NCBI GenBank assembly: GCA_963753165.1
Contig: CAVWBP010000006.1
Location: 1-64,000 of the forward strand
Direction: 5' to 3'
Source of the DNA: JAKLQR01 sp963753165
Lineage (GTDB): Bacteria; Nitrospirota; Thermodesulfovibrionia; Thermodesulfovibrionales; SM23-35
Length of the DNA stretch: 64,000 bases
Numbering within the stretch: position 1 is the first letter of the stretch; every line of letters begins with the position of its first letter. Shown piece by piece: positions 27,851-37,861 of the stretch. The translations under genes and the position numbers were made by a program. The notes beneath the pieces were generated by a model, which did no database searches, was not told where the DNA came from, and saw only the letters and a program-made list of their open reading frames with translations.

Positions 27851-27993
27851 TGTCTGTTTATAAACTCAGGGTTTGTCATCCTCCGGCTTGACCGGGGGAT
27901 CCAGTCCCGAAAGCTTTCGGGATGATAATACTGGATTCCCGCCTTCGCGAGAATGACGAATTATTATCGGAATCGCACTTTATAAACAGACTC
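27850..27993. mobile_element. MITE copy A (144 bp) with TATTTA target duplication
   Basis: Ends GTGTCTGTTTATAAA and the complement of GAGTCTGTTTATAAA match at 14 of 15 positions. TATTTA lies on both sides (27844-27849, 27994-27999). The interior has GTCATCCTCCGGCTTGACCG, a CCCGAAAGCTTTCGGG hairpin and CTGGATTCCCGCC...GCGAGAATGAC. It sits exactly between two convergent stop codons. A near-identical copy is at 50714. Confidence 0.85.
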
Positions 27994-27996
27994 TAT

Positions 27997-28887
27997 TTAA
28001 TCCCCTGGTTCTCTCTTTTGCTCCCACCATTCGTAATACAGCTTGCCGATAACGAGTACAACGACAGCGAGTCCGACGCCTGCGATGATATCTATGACGT
28101 AATGGTATCTGCAGTAGACGGCTGAGAATATGAGCGCAGCCACGATCGGGAGATATATCCAGAAGAGCACCCGTTTGAATTTATAGGAAAGGTACAGTAC
28201 GGTGAGCGTTATTGCGGTATGGCCGCTCGGGAAGGCGTCTCTTTTTATCCCTTCAAGCCTGTTCAGAAGGTTCATAAGAGGCTCTGCAACGAGGAACCCC
28301 TGCAGCTCTGTTGTCTGGAGATGATCGAGATAAAACCGTGGGCCGAGTGCGGGGAAGAGGATATAGCCGAGATATGAGAGATAGAAACAGAGCAGAATCA
28401 GAAACAGGGATATATTGAACTCTTCCTGCTGACGATTCAGCAGGAGAATCGCTCCATAGCTCACAGGAATAAAGTAATAGGTCGAATATGCTATCTGGAG
28501 AAAATCGGTAAGGACCGGGGTCATGAACTTTTCGAGCATCACTGTTGGATGGCTGCCGAACATAAGATAGTCGATCCGTATCAGGAGAGGATCTATGTCC
28601 CGGGGATTCACATAATGGACTACCCATTCAAGGCTGTCGAAGACAACGAGCACGCAGAGTGTCGGAAAAACAAGGTCATAGACAACACCGATGGTCTTCC
28701 CCTTGTGCTTGACCCTGACAAGAATGATCTGGATGAGAATGAGCGACAGGTACAGCGTTATGAGTACCGGAGCTTTCGGGACAGTCTGATAAAAAAATAG
28801 GGTTAACGCTGCGAGGAAGGCAAGAAAGGTTATCGTGACTGTATCCGCCGGCCTTTGCTGAAGGAGTTTTCGTGTTGCCCATCCCAT
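27997..28887 (-). CDS. PAP2-family membrane phosphatase
   Basis: 296 residues with six or so membrane helices. The phosphatase signature is GIKRDAFPSGHTAITLTVLY (motif 2, PSGH) and VYCRYHYVIDIIAGVGLAVV (motif 3, R.H...D). Motif 1 is weak, as in the PAP2_3/inositolphosphotransferase-like group. It probably acts on lipid phosphates at the outer face of the inner membrane. Its TAA stop is contributed by the target duplication of the MITE. The start overlaps the end of the NYN gene by one base. Confidence 0.85.
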   Translation of the reverse strand: MGWATRKLLQQRPADTVTITFLAFLAALTLFFYQTVPKAPVLITLYLSLILIQIILVRVKHKGKTIGVVYDLVFPTLCVLVVFDSLEWVVHYVNPRDIDPLLIRIDYLMFGSHPTVMLEKFMTPVLTDFLQIAYSTYYFIPVSYGAILLLNRQQEEFNISLFLILLCFYLSYLGYILFPALGPRFYLDHLQTTELQGFLVAEPLMNLLNRLEGIKRDAFPSGHTAITLTVLYLSYKFKRVLFWIYLPIVAALIFSAVYCRYHYVIDIIAGVGLAVVVLVIGKLYYEWWEQKREPGD

Positions 28888-29375
28888 CAGAGCTTCTGCA
28901 AAGCCCTTCTCACCGCTTTTTCCTTTCTGGAAAGCTGCCGGGGGTTTCCCTTTCTCCGGTGATCATAGTACTCATTCTCCTCTTCTTCCTCATCAGAAAA
29001 AAATAGTGCATGTCGCTGGATAGCATTGAGAAAATCCTCTGACGAGACGGGGATGGAACCCGTGGACCATGCATGGTCGGCGATATCCCTGTCTGAAGTG
29101 ACCACAATCCATTCGCGACGGTGCGAGGAGAGCAGACGCTTGATGACAGCATCCGCCTTGTCACCGATGCGGGAATAGATAATTTTCACCCCTCCGACAA
29201 CCAATTTCTGCTCCTGCGCCTCCCCTGTCTTCCATCCGTCGAACACAACGGTAATATCATGACCTCTCGTCTTCCTGTATTCGATAAGCGCGTCAATGAG
29301 GGCGTCTCTCTGTTTTTTCAGGTCACGGTGAGAGATGCCGATAAGGTTGTATCCGTCCAGAATAAGGGAAGAGAT
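28887..29375 (-). CDS. YacP-like NYN-domain protein with probable non-ATG start
   Basis: About 162 residues. The frame extends upstream of the first ATG (29246) with SSLILDGYNLIGISHRDLKK and ALIDALIEYRKTRGHDITVV, then FDGWKTGEAQEQKLVVGGVK and EWIVVTSDRDIADHAW: this is the NYN/PIN nuclease fold, and dropping the first part would remove the catalytic LILDGYN. AAGGAGG (29384-29390) is eight bases before an ATC at 29373-29375, exactly where family members begin, and there is no ATG/GTG/TTG in reach before the upstream stop. Either a rare AUC start or a base error. The C-terminus is basic (RKEKAVRRALQKL), so RNA contact is likely. Confidence 0.75.
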   Translation of the reverse strand: MSSLILDGYNLIGISHRDLKKQRDALIDALIEYRKTRGHDITVVFDGWKTGEAQEQKLVVGGVKIIYSRIGDKADAVIKRLLSSHRREWIVVTSDRDIADHAWSTGSIPVSSEDFLNAIQRHALFFSDEEEEENEYYDHRRKGNPRQLSRKEKAVRRALQKL

Positions 29376-29396
29376 AGCGCGCTCCTCCTTGGATAA

Positions 29397-30299
29397 TCAG
29401 AGTTGTTCTATGGTATACCCTTTGCTTTTCAACGATTCGATGATGCCCCGGTTTCCTACAAGATGCCCGGCGCCGACAATCACAAAGCAGGTTTCTCTCT
29501 TTTTCAGATACCCTTCAATTTTCGATGTCATATTCCTGTTTCTCTGATACATGAGCTTCTCATAGACCTGGGACAAACTTCCTTCATCTGAACCGTTTTT
29601 CATCACGATTGATTCAAGCCGTTTCGTATCGCCGGTCTGCCAGGCGCGGAGCAGTGCATCAGCCTCGGCTTCGGCTTCGTAGGCCTGCACATCCTTCAGG
29701 GTCTCCAGTAAAAACATCTCCTGTTCGCGGTCGGAAAACCCTGACAGGAGGTTGATCTGGTATTCAAAGCTTTCGAGTTCCTCGATCCTTTTCTTCGGCA
29801 ATGCTTTCGAGGTGAAATGCATCTCGATGCCGTAATTCGGGTCGAAGCCCAGTTTCGCAAGCTCGAACGAGGTAATGGTCAGGGCAAGGAACCACGGCTT
29901 CTGTCTTGATACAAGCCAGAGGGGGATGCCGAGTTTCTCATACTGCTTCTTCACCAGCGAATAAGTTTCTGCGGACACATGGTTTTCAAGGGTGTCATCC
30001 CCTGTATAGAATGCGGTATCGATCAGTTTCTGCACATCGACCCGTGCAATATCGTTGATGTTCGCTTCCACCACTACCACATCAGAAACATCGAACGCAT
30101 CTTCAATCTTCCTGGCCAGAGGGTATGCCTCCTTCTTCATGAAATGGAGCGAGCCCAGGATATAGACGGTATTTGTCCCGGACGTGGCCTTCCAGAGAAA
30201 ATTCTTGTTGTTCTGCGAAAAACCATCGGTGCCGCCAAACAGTATACTGAAGAGAAGAATCCACCAAAGCAATAGAATGTTTGTCCTGTTGTTCACCAT
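29397..30299 (-). CDS. TraB/GumN-family protein
   Basis: 300 residues with a signal peptide (NILLLWWILLFSILFGGTDG). Family motifs: LWKATSGTNTVYILGSLHFM (the GT/H motif), VVVVEANIND, GIEMHFTSKALPKKRIEELE, and near the end RNRNMTSKIEGYLKKRETCF then VIVGAGHLVGNRGIIESLKS (GxGH). Related to Tiki/TraB putative metalloproteases with conserved GxxH and Glu. Likely periplasmic. GGGGG lies about eight bases before ATG. It is immediately upstream of the NYN gene. Confidence 0.9.
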   Translation of the reverse strand: MVNNRTNILLLWWILLFSILFGGTDGFSQNNKNFLWKATSGTNTVYILGSLHFMKKEAYPLARKIEDAFDVSDVVVVEANINDIARVDVQKLIDTAFYTGDDTLENHVSAETYSLVKKQYEKLGIPLWLVSRQKPWFLALTITSFELAKLGFDPNYGIEMHFTSKALPKKRIEELESFEYQINLLSGFSDREQEMFLLETLKDVQAYEAEAEADALLRAWQTGDTKRLESIVMKNGSDEGSLSQVYEKLMYQRNRNMTSKIEGYLKKRETCFVIVGAGHLVGNRGIIESLKSKGYTIEQL

Positions 30300-30852
30300 T
30301 CAACAACCCCCTTCATGCTTATACAGTATATCAGATCAGAAATACCGATGAGAATGAAAGGGATACCATCTCTTTTCGATGAATCCGGACTTCAGGGGTT
30401 TTCCCGGAAGCCCTGACCTTCTCTCTTCCGATACCTGATTAGCAGAGGGAATTCAATAGGACAACCCCGCCGTGCATGACAAATAATGTCACCTATCGCT
30501 AACAATATATGCAATATATTTATTAGATTATAAATATATATTCCACTTAGTATGCGAATGCAAGCACACTTGAATTTACAATTTTTGTCACGCACTGAGG
30601 GAAAATGTCTCTTGTTGTTCATAGGCTGCTCCGGTCAACATATTGTATTTTTAAGATTTTTTTGTAATTATCGCCTTTCATCCAGAAACAGGGCCACTAT
30701 TGAATTACTCATAAATGTACATCCTGGCGGCATTATTTTGCATTCAGGTATACTATTTGCATGTTTTTTAGAGAATTTTGTTTATAAATTTGGAGAATTT
30801 CGGTTAAAATTTGTCTGACATGAAAAAACCGTCACTAAATATGGGGGAATAT
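30300..30852. other. Long AT-rich intergenic region before the C25 peptidase operon
   Basis: No supported gene in 550 bases. It holds an AT-rich inverted stretch around 30512-30541 (AATATATTTAT ... ATAAATATATATT). It presumably contains the promoter for the peptidase-rSAM operon, but I cannot assign boxes with confidence. Confidence 0.4.
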
Positions 30853-33800
30853 ATGTGTCTAAAAAATATTTTGAAAAAACTCGGAGATAACGTGCCTGTT
30901 CAAATCCTTTTCCTGCTGTTTGTCTTGCTTTCGTTCATCTCTCCGGCCTTTGCCGGCTTCAATGATTGTGCGACAAGCTGGAACAACTTTACCGGTGCCA
31001 ATGGGTTTATTGCCGATTACACGTATAAAGGGCAATCGATCAAGGACTTGAATCGACTGGTTCCGGTGATCCCACCCATGGTCAGGCAAATGTTCCGCCT
31101 GCGGAGACTGACCTTGCCTCCGGGGCAACTGCCGCACAAATCCCGGTGGATAGACTACTCCATTGTTTGGATATTATGACGGTGGCACACCATATGATCC
31201 CTCAAGACCCTTGATCCATGCTGCACCTATAAAGATGATTATATCTTTTTCCGCATGCGGGTAACCGGTGATCCCTCAACGAATAAGACTGATTTCAAAT
31301 CCTACCATTGGAATGTCCTGTTTGACATTGACGCCGACGGCTACAAAGAATACTGGATAGATATTGACGGCGGGTACGACTCAACGAGCAAGGACTACGA
31401 CAGAATTCAAGTCTTTATGACAACAGCAATAATCAGGTACTGAATCCTGAAGGATCCGGGTGTACGGATAGAAGTACTTCAGGGCATATAATGCCGTTGA
31501 CACAGGCAATTGCGGCTGAGCTTGGTTATTCCCATACAAGGGTTAGCCAGTAGATGATGGTACCGGCGACTACTGGATCGAGGAACAGATTCCCGATGAC
31601 AGCATTCAAGGACAGCAACGGCAACCAGCTGCTCTATCCCAATTCACCTGTTGCATTCGTGTTCTCCACTGGCGCTTCAAACCAGAACCCGCTTCAGAAG
31701 GACTGGATGATGGACCTGAACTGGATTTCTGACGCCGACCCGATAACCTTCGGAGATATCGTCCGCCCTGACGGCACCCCGATGATCGAATTTACCGACA
31801 ACGCAATGAACTTCGTCAATTTCTATACGATCGGAAACAAAATATATGTCTATGTGAAAGACCCGCGCGCCAACCAAAATAATTCTGCAATTGAAACAAT
31901 GACCGTTACCGTAACCGATCCGGCTACAGGTGACGATGAAATTATTACTCTCACAGAAACAGGCCTAAAAACGGGAATATTCAGCAATATTGGCGAAAAC
32001 CCTCTGGTGGCAACAACCACAAGGACTTGGACTGGCACTAATACAGACGACGACGGCTGGCTCGAAACGGTTTCAGGCAACAAGATCTATGTTTCCTATA
32101 CAAACCCGGCCCACATAACCTCTACCGATCAGGCAGATATAGTAGCGCCCTGCCAGCCTTATATACAGTTCACCCGCGCCAACGGCCTTCCTTCGAATAA
32201 TTTCATCCTGACGAACGACCAGAATACGAGCGATAAATTGTATGTAACTACATATTTTCCCGAAGCCAACATACCTACCACGAGTGTTCAAACGATAGAA
32301 CTAACACTGTCAGGAAAATATGATACACAGACCCTAACCCTTACAGAAACGGGTGTTAATACCGGTATCTTCCGTAATACTACGGGTCTTTCTGCAAAAA
32401 TTTCAGATGGAACTGTAACACCAAATGATAACCTTTGGGAAGACGTGGATGGGGGAATTGTTACGGCAACCTATAATTACAATGTCGGCGGTTGCTCCGG
32501 AACAAAAACCACCACCGCCACCCTGTTTGTTACCCCCGGCGGTGGCAGGGTATACTTTACCAATTCTTCAGGTACACAGGACGTTGAACTGTACGGTCCC
32601 GGGCAGCCTGTATATATTAAAGTTGTTGATAATACATACACATGCTCCTACCCTCTTACTGTTACTGTAACTTCACTATCAGGAGATTCAGAGATCGTTG
32701 CCATGACTCAAACATCTCCCGTGTCAGGCGTATATATGAACAGCGGTTACTCTTTTGATACGATAACATTTGATGGATCGTTTTCTACTAATGACCATCA
32801 TCTTGAAGTCTCCAATGGAGAAACTTTGACCGTCACCTACCATGACTGCAATGATGGAGATAACGATTCGGCTAATGACGATAAGACCGACACAGCCAAA
32901 TATAATGCGCCTAATCTTGTCATAAACGAAGTCCTGTTCTGGCCTAATAACGTCCCGTATTCAGGCAACTACGAGGATTATCCTGCTAATGCCTTATGCC
33001 AGACAGAATACATTATGCTTTATAACCCCACTACCGTGGGGCTACCTGTTGAGGATTATCGTGTAACGGACGGAGATAATTTCACTTATACCCTCCCGGG
33101 GATTACTATCGGGGCGGGTGAAAAGGCATATATCTCTCTATATGCACCATCCAATCCACCTCTGCCCGATTATCAACACGACAGTGCTAATAAAATCTGG
33201 TATCTATTTTATAAGACGTCGCCGAGTTTCCCTTCCAATGAACTGGCTGATCAGAACCCCAATATCTGTTCCACCAGTCACAGCTACTGCACAACCGATG
33301 CGGACTGCACGGGAGGCGGCGGAACCTGTGTCAACAACACCGATCCCTCCGATCAGGTTTTGCTTTACAATAATCTCGGTCAAATCATTGATTATGTTGC
33401 ATGGAGTTCAACAGTAACCCCGTCCGTTGACTTTCAGGGTGATGATTCGCCGGCGGTTGCTGCCGGGATATGGCAGGACGATGCCTTTAAAAATGTCAGC
33501 GGCATGTCCATAGGTCAAGTTATAACGCGTTTTCCCATCGGCTTTGACGGCAACACCCCTAACGACTGGATAGTGACTACAGACGCAAGCCTGGATGCCT
33601 GCACCTATATCGTTACCTATGCGCTTGTATCATCTTTCGATACCTATATGGTAAACGGCAATGTAACGGTCCAATGGAACACCACAACGGAAGTGGGCGC
33701 TGTCGGATTCTATCTGCTGCGCCTCAATAAAAAAACCGGCGCATATGAACCCGTCAACTCCATCCTCTTTCCCGCTTTGTTAGATTCGCCGCAAGGCGGA

Positions 33801-36137
33801 ACATACAGCGTGATCGACAGCGGAGCTTCCCTGAATGAAAGCAATACTTACAAACTTATCGAAGTAGAATTTGGCGGCAGGCAGAATATTTACGGCCCGT
33901 ATACCGTAACCGTCAAAGACGGATCTGTTCTTGCCGAATCTAAAATACGGGATTCCGGATACAATATCGGGAACCCTCTTTCAAATGTCATCAGGCAGGC
34001 CAGGGATATTTCCGACGACAAGAATCTTCGTCTTGAGGCGGTAAAAGAACAAAATGCGATTACGGTAGAAACTGCGAAGAACCGCAAAGGAAATTCGGCA
34101 AAGCTCTCGATGACGGACAAAGGACTTTATTACATGGACGCATCTGAAATCTCCGCTCTGCTCAAAGTTTCTTCCAAAGATGTTATAAACAAGATCAAGA
34201 CGAATCGTCTGAGATTAAGTACAATGGGCATTGCTATACCATATATAGCTTCTAATAACAATGCCGGTATATATTTCTACGGTAAAGGAATAGACAGTAT
34301 TTATACGAAAGAAAACATCTACTGGATAGAGAAGAACAACGGCCTGCAGATGCCGATCCTCACGGGAAACGGCCCTCAACCGGCAGAGGGCGATGAGAGC
34401 TTTACCGATACGCATAACTTTGAAGAGAATGTTTTTGACGTTACCTCTTTATTTTCAGACCCGACCGTTGATTACTGGTTCTGGGATTATATTGTGAGCG
34501 GTGATGAAAGCCTCGGCACCAAAACTTTTCCGATTCAGGTCCCGGATGTTGCCGATGTAGCGACAAACGCCTCACTCAAGGTCAATCTTCAGGGTGGAAC
34601 GATTAATGACCATCATGTTGTTGTCACCCTTAACGGTGAAAAGATCGGAGAAGAAACCTGGTATGGGGCCGTTGCACATACACTCGACCTTTCATTCAAA
34701 CAAGCTATCCTGAAAAACGGAGAAAATATTGTGCAAATTTACGGTCTGCTTGATACCGGCGCACCGTACGATATTCTTTATATCAATTCTTTCGATCTGA
34801 CTTATCAGAGGCTCTACCATGCCGTGGGGAATACACTTCTCTGCCGGGGGGACGGCAATGCGGTAATAACCGTCACCGGATTTACTCATTCCGATATTTC
34901 AGTATTTGATGTAACGGACACTGAATATCCGAGATTAAATACTGCTACAACTATCGAGGGTACGGACGGAAATTACAGGATAAGCTTTGTCCCCGACACT
35001 CCCGGCGCCCTTTATCTTGTTGCTTCTTATAGCACTCCTCTCAGGGTGACTAAAGCTCTTGCGGATATTCCGTCCAAACTGAAAAATACGGGCAACAAAG
35101 CCGATTACCTGATAATCACGAATGAAGCCCTTTTATCGACCGCGCAGTCTCTCGCCAAGTACAGAAAATCACAGAAATTGAAAAGCATGACGGTCCTTGT
35201 GGAAGATATCATGGATGAGTTCAACTACGGGATATCCAGTCCCGAGGCTATCAAGGCCTTCCTATCCTACGCATATCATTTTTGGAAAAAGTCTCCCCGG
35301 TATGTTGTTCTTATAGGGAAGGGCTCATATGACTACAAAGATTACCTGGGCTTTAGCGATAATATTGTGCCGCCTGCAATGGTCGGAACTCCCCAGGGTC
35401 TTTTCCCTTCGGACAACTATTTTGCCGATATGAACGGAGACCATATTCCTGATATGTCTATCGGAAGGCTGCCGGTTGTCACTTCCGGGGAGTTACAGGG
35501 CTTTATCAATAAAATTATCGCTTTTGAAAAAGTGAAAAGCGGCGACTGGAAATCACGGGTGCTCATGTCCGCGGATTACCCCGAAAACGGTGAGACCTTC
35601 CCTGCCGACAGCGACGCCGTGGCTTCCCTTATTCCGCAGGGATATAACGTTTCGAAAATATATCTGTCCAACCTCTCTCTGCAGGAAGCCCGCAGATTGC
35701 TTTTGGAGGGCATCAATAACGGAATAATACTCTTAAACTATATCGGACATGCCGGGGTGGATCGCCTTTCCCAGGACGGCCTTCTGGTATCAGGTGACGT
35801 CGACATGATGACAAACATGGAAAAACTTCCCGTAGTTACGACCATGACATGTGTTACCGGAAACTTCTCGATTCCCGGCATTGACTGTCTCGGAGAAGCT
35901 TTGGTATTGAAAGCCAATGGCGGTGCAGCCGCTTTCCTGGCTCCAACGGGATTGTCCATAAACTCATCTGCAAGGGTTTTAGATGAGGAATTTGTGAAGG
36001 CTTACCTGCAGCCGGACAAACTGATACTCGGCGATGTTGTTTTGAAAACTTTCCTTAACTATTCCGGTAAAAACGGCAATAACTATATGCTTGATATTTA
36101 CAACATCATGGGTGATCCGGCAATGAGACTCAAATAA
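30853..36137 (+). CDS. Large secreted C25 (gingipain-type) Cys peptidase with beta-repeat and lamin-tail domains; 5' region frame-disrupted
   Basis: ATG at 30853 behind GGGGGAA gives a signal peptide (ILFLLFVLLSFISPAFA). From about 31060 to 31610 roughly six frame changes are needed to follow one sense sequence (KSYHWNVLFDIDADGYKEYW, GSGCTDRSTSGHIMPLTQAI, DDGTGDYWIEEQIP); from ~31600 a single frame of about 1,510 residues runs to the stop. It has three similar beta units (DDEIITLTETGLKTGIFSN, DTQTLTLTETGVNTGIFRN, DSEIVAMTQTSPVSGVYMN), a lamin-tail domain (NLVINEVLFWPNNVPYSGNY, GQIIDYVAWSS), an Fn3-like unit (TTEVGAVGFYLLRL) and a C-terminal peptidase C25 with catalytic His (LLNYIGHAGVDRL) and Cys (VTTMTCVTGNFS). 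It ends NIMGDPAMRL. Three bases separate it from the PqqD gene, tying it to the maturation genes. Confidence 0.85.
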
Positions 36138-36140
36138 ATC

Positions 36141-36443
36141 ATGCTACAGGACAATGAACTATTAGGCAAAAGATTTAAAAAAGCCGGAGAGATCGTGTCC
36201 CGCTCTATTGCCGGAGAAACGATCCTTGTTCCGGTTAGCGGCAAACTTGCGGACATGCAGAGGATTTTTGCCCTGAACCCTGCCGCCGAGTTTATCTGGA
36301 AGCGTCTGGACGGCGAGAAAAATCTCTCGGCTATTTGTAATCAGATCATCGAATATTTCGAGGTCGATAAAGAACAGGCAGAGAGAGACATATGGGAATT
36401 TATCTCCGAACTGTTAAAAGAAAAGCTGATTACCGAAGGCTGA
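36141..36443 (+). CDS. PqqD-family peptide chaperone
   Basis: 100 residues. GETILVPVSGKLADMQRIFA, LNPAAEFIWKRLDGEKNLSA, FEVDKEQAERDIWEFISELL fit the PqqD winged-helix fold (RRE) that binds leader peptides and hands them to a radical SAM enzyme. It begins three bases after the C25 peptidase stop and ends six bases before the radical SAM gene, so it is part of one operon. The nearest substrate candidate is the peptide at 37540. Confidence 0.88.
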   Translation: MLQDNELLGKRFKKAGEIVSRSIAGETILVPVSGKLADMQRIFALNPAAEFIWKRLDGEKNLSAICNQIIEYFEVDKEQAERDIWEFISELLKEKLITEG

Positions 36444-36449
36444 TAATTT

Positions 36450-37559
36450 ATGCAATGCGCTGAAACAGCATGGCTGACGGACGTGGAGTATCTGAAACAG
36501 TTCAGTGACAAGGCATATCAGATGCGGCTACCTCTGTCCGGCGGCATCGAACTGACCTCGCGGTGTAATCTGAAATGTGTCCACTGCTACTACGGTCCCC
36601 ATAGCGATGAAAGTCGGATAATTAAGAACGAGATGGACACCGGCAGGATATTGTCCATCATCGATGAGATTACCGAAGCCGGATGTCTTTATCTTCTCAT
36701 TACAGGCGGAGAACCGCTTATTCGGAAGGACTTCAGCGAAATTTACCGATATATAAAAACAAAGGGCCTTCTGATTACGGTATTCTCGAACGGCACGCTT
36801 ATATCCGATGATATTGCAGGACTTTTTCATGAAATCCCTCCACAGGCAGTAGAAATCACCCTTTATGGAGCGTCCGATGATACCAGTGACAGGATTACGG
36901 GTGTTCAGGGTTCTCTCAGGAAGTGCCTGACAGGCATACAAAAACTGCTTGACCACAAAGTCCGTGTGAAGCTGAAAACCATTCTTATGACATTAAATAG
37001 CCATGAATTTTCAGCGATGGAAGATATCGCAAAGGCATTCGGAGTCCCTTTCCGTTTCGATGCAGCGCTCTTTCCGCGTTTCAGCGGGGACAAGACCCCT
37101 ATGCGCCTCAGGGTTTCTCCCGAAGCTGCCGTAGAAGTGGAATTGTCCGATGACCAAAGGCTTCAGGATTATTGTAATTTCTTCAAAAGGACCAGAGATT
37201 TTCCAGTCCTTGATACCCTCTATATATGCAGCGCGGGACATACAAATTTTCACATAGACTCATACGGCCATCTGAAACCCTGCCTTATGATAAATAATGT
37301 TAAGTATGAACTTTCATCCGGCAGTTTCGAATCCGGCTGGCAGAATGTTATAAGTGAGATCATCAGCCAAAAGGTCCCGGAGAACTATACCTGTAATACC
37401 TGTGAGAAGCGTTCACTGTGCGGATTTTGTCCGGCTTTCTTTCAACTGGAAAATGATTCGGAATATGTCCGTTCAGAATATCTTTGCACAATGGGCAAAC
37501 AACGTTATAAAATAATCAATGAGCATGAAGGAGGAGACAATGAAGCCCCGCGAAAGTAA
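36450..37559 (+). CDS. Radical SAM/SPASM peptide-maturation enzyme
   Basis: 369 residues. The radical SAM cluster motif is ELTSRCNLKCVHCYYGPHSD (CxxxCxxC), followed by LYLLITGGEPLIRKDFSEIY (GGEP) and FSNGTLISDDIAGLF. The C-terminal SPASM domain carries LYICSAGHTNFHIDSYGHLK, PCLMINN, YTCNTCEKRSLCGFCPAFF and a last EYLCTMGKQRY, enough Cys for two auxiliary 4Fe-4S clusters. This is the PqqE/anSME-like class that cross-links or modifies ribosomal peptides. It overlaps the precursor-like peptide gene by 20 bases. Confidence 0.92.
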   Translation: MQCAETAWLTDVEYLKQFSDKAYQMRLPLSGGIELTSRCNLKCVHCYYGPHSDESRIIKNEMDTGRILSIIDEITEAGCLYLLITGGEPLIRKDFSEIYRYIKTKGLLITVFSNGTLISDDIAGLFHEIPPQAVEITLYGASDDTSDRITGVQGSLRKCLTGIQKLLDHKVRVKLKTILMTLNSHEFSAMEDIAKAFGVPFRFDAALFPRFSGDKTPMRLRVSPEAAVEVELSDDQRLQDYCNFFKRTRDFPVLDTLYICSAGHTNFHIDSYGHLKPCLMINNVKYELSSGSFESGWQNVISEIISQKVPENYTCNTCEKRSLCGFCPAFFQLENDSEYVRSEYLCTMGKQRYKIINEHEGGDNEAPRK

Positions 37560-37713
37560 TGAAAAACAGCCATACGAGAAGCCGAGGTTGAGGGCAATAG
37601 AGCTTGCTGCAGAAGAAATACTCGCCATCGGCTGCAAATCTACAGCCGGCACTGCGCCCGGATCAAACAATCCGCCATGTATGATCAGGCATTGCTCCGG
37701 TAAGGGGTCCTGA
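37540..37713 (+). CDS. Candidate RiPP precursor peptide
   Basis: 57 residues, starting at ATG five bases after a strong GAAGGAGG inside the end of the radical SAM gene. The N-terminal leader-like half is charged and helical (EKQPYEKPRLRAIELAAEEI), then LAIGCKSTAGTAPGSNNPPC and MIRHCSGKGS form a Gly/Ser/Asn/Pro-rich tail with three Cys (residues 32, 47, 52). Size, layout and place between the rSAM gene and the HPr-kinase-like gene are those of a ribosomal peptide that is modified and trimmed, perhaps after the AAEEILAIG motif. No known family assigned. Confidence 0.7.
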   Translation: MKPRESNEKQPYEKPRLRAIELAAEEILAIGCKSTAGTAPGSNNPPCMIRHCSGKGS

Positions 37714-37861
37714 TCCGGATAATGCAATCAAAACAGGAACGCTCCTGAAAACGGTCAATGAAATAAGTTTTCAAATTATAGCGTTCATCTCCTTGATCTT
37801 TTTGTCTCCGTGAATTTTAAGATGATAATCCCGTCTATTAAAAAGCCTGAGGCCTGATCTC

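Noticed and set aside
30552..30818. 88-codon plus-strand frame in front of the C25 gene
   Set aside because: AT-rich, no domain, no Shine-Dalgarno; likely chance frame in the promoter region.
31060..31610. Programmed frameshifting in the C25 5' region
   Set aside because: About six shifts in 550 bases with no slippery heptamer and stem pattern; sequence error or decay is simpler.
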